A stretch of 64,000 nt of DNA from NCBI GenBank assembly GCA_028751875.1, contig CM054153.1, positions 12,399,532 to 12,463,531 on the forward strand, read 5' to 3'. Numbering within the stretch: position 1 is the first letter of the stretch; every line of letters begins with the position of its first letter. Shown here piece by piece: positions 63,441 to 64,000 of the stretch. The notes under the pieces were generated by a model. The model ran no database searches. It saw only the letters and a list, made by a program, of their open reading frames with translations, and had not been told where the DNA came from. The DNA comes from Rapana venosa (taxonomy: Eukaryota > Mollusca > Gastropoda > Neogastropoda > Muricidae). The position numbers were made by a program, and so were the translations under genes.

Positions 63441-63830
63441 CATGCTGTTTGTATCAATTTTGTCATCTGTACCTTCCAGCTCAATAATAGTAATAATGAG
63501 ACACCACCAGAGAGGGGCTAGTGTTAGATAGAATCGACTTATAGTACCTGAATTATGCATGGATTGTATGATATATGTGTGAGTGTGGTTTTTTTGTTGT
63601 TGTAATCTTTATTGAATAAAAGTTGTTTTAAACAAAAAGCAGTGCGTGTTCTTCTGGCCTTAGAATTAGTGTAAGTGACGCGCCTGTTGTCTAGGCAAGA
63701 CACTGCTGCCCGTCCCTGTGTGTTGAAGGGAAGACAGGCTTGTTGCCCCCTGACAAGCAAACCAGTTGATGATGACCTCTCATGAACTGCATGCTTCTCA
63801 GGGGACAGACAGCAGGCCTGTCTTCTTCTC

Positions 63831-63936
63831 ATTGGCGGACAGCGGTGTCTTTCCATTGGACGACAGTGCCGTCTCTTTCATTGGTGGAGGGGGATGTGAG
63901 CTGTGGTCAGGTGAGCAAATCTGCTGTCTATATAAG
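63831..63936 (+). promoter_or_regulatory. promoter-like cluster: three ATTGG boxes and a TATA box
   Basis: ATTGG (CCAAT on the other strand, the NF-Y type site) at 63831-63835, 63855-63859 and 63880-63884, spaced 24-25 bp, then TATATAAG at 63929-63936. A start near 63960-63965 would be expected, with transcription to the right and the coding region beyond the window. The spacing and order are those of a regulated core promoter. No transcript evidence is available. Confidence 0.5.
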
Positions 63937-64000
63937 AAACATAGCGACGGGGGAGGGTGGGGATTTTCACACATGTTCTCAGCTGCTGCTGCTGAGCTGT

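Overview
The window is animal nuclear DNA and contains no bacterial or organellar gene. The best guess is a gastropod mollusc, probably a marine caenogastropod. This rests on the dense mix of mollusc-type tRNA-derived SINEs, (TTGAC)n- and (ATT)n-tailed retroelement ends, mariner and LINE relics, and a very high load of GA, GT, poly(C/G) and trinucleotide repeats, together with two typical animal gene fragments. The taxonomic call is an inference from repeat style and was not checked against any database. Almost all open frames here are translations of simple repeats or of transposon pieces.

Only two gene pieces are well supported, both on the minus strand. At 5058-5180 lies the first coding exon of a mitochondrial aldehyde dehydrogenase (ALDH2-like), with a presequence, a consensus splice donor and a TATA box at 5239-5246. 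Its other exons would lie beyond position 1. At 54836-55462 lies the terminal exon of a rhodopsin-family (class A) GPCR, covering TM5, TM6, TM7 and the cytoplasmic tail; its earlier exons would lie beyond position 64000. At the right edge (63831-63936) three ATTGG (inverted CCAAT) boxes and a TATA box suggest a plus-strand promoter. Weaker exon candidates sit at 47915-48047, 49517-49615 and 57743 onward.

Region by region: 1-2490 is AT-rich single-copy DNA with a recurring 15-17 bp motif; 2508-3376 is an ~870-bp retroelement with a 16-bp target-site duplication; 3441-3825 is a rearranged SINE; 5-8 kb holds the ALDH first exon and microsatellites; 8.99-10.4 kb is a satellite of ~300-bp monomers that each carry a GA/GT tract; 11.1-12.3 kb is a recent tandem duplication of SINEs; 12.7-21.5 kb is mostly SINEs plus a mariner-LINE relic (18.2-19.8 kb); 21.7-22.8 kb is a 1-kb trinucleotide array with a strand switch; 24.4-28.4 kb is a SINE pile-up with a LINE RNase H relic; 29-33.5 kb holds tetra-, di- and trinucleotide arrays, a SINE and a LINE C-terminus; 34.25-35.07 kb is a G-tract minisatellite; 36-39.3 kb is more SINEs; 39.3-47.2 kb is dominated by polypurine and dinucleotide tracts; 47.5-50.5 kb is a ~1.6-kb duplication with nested SINEs; 52.5-54.1 kb holds two tandem repeat arrays; 59.0-61.0 kb is a 116-bp satellite interrupted by a SINE.

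The most interesting item is SINE family A, with eleven copies and one fragment. Its head joins a tRNA-like A box (TAGCTCAGTGG) to the internal promoter region of 5S rRNA (AAGTTAAGCAG ... CTTGGATGGGTGACCG), so the usual tRNA B box is replaced by 5S control elements. Working labels used below: A = tRNA/5S chimera; B, C, E, G = other tRNA-derived SINEs; D, F = unclassified dispersed repeats; I, J, K = retroelement 3' ends.
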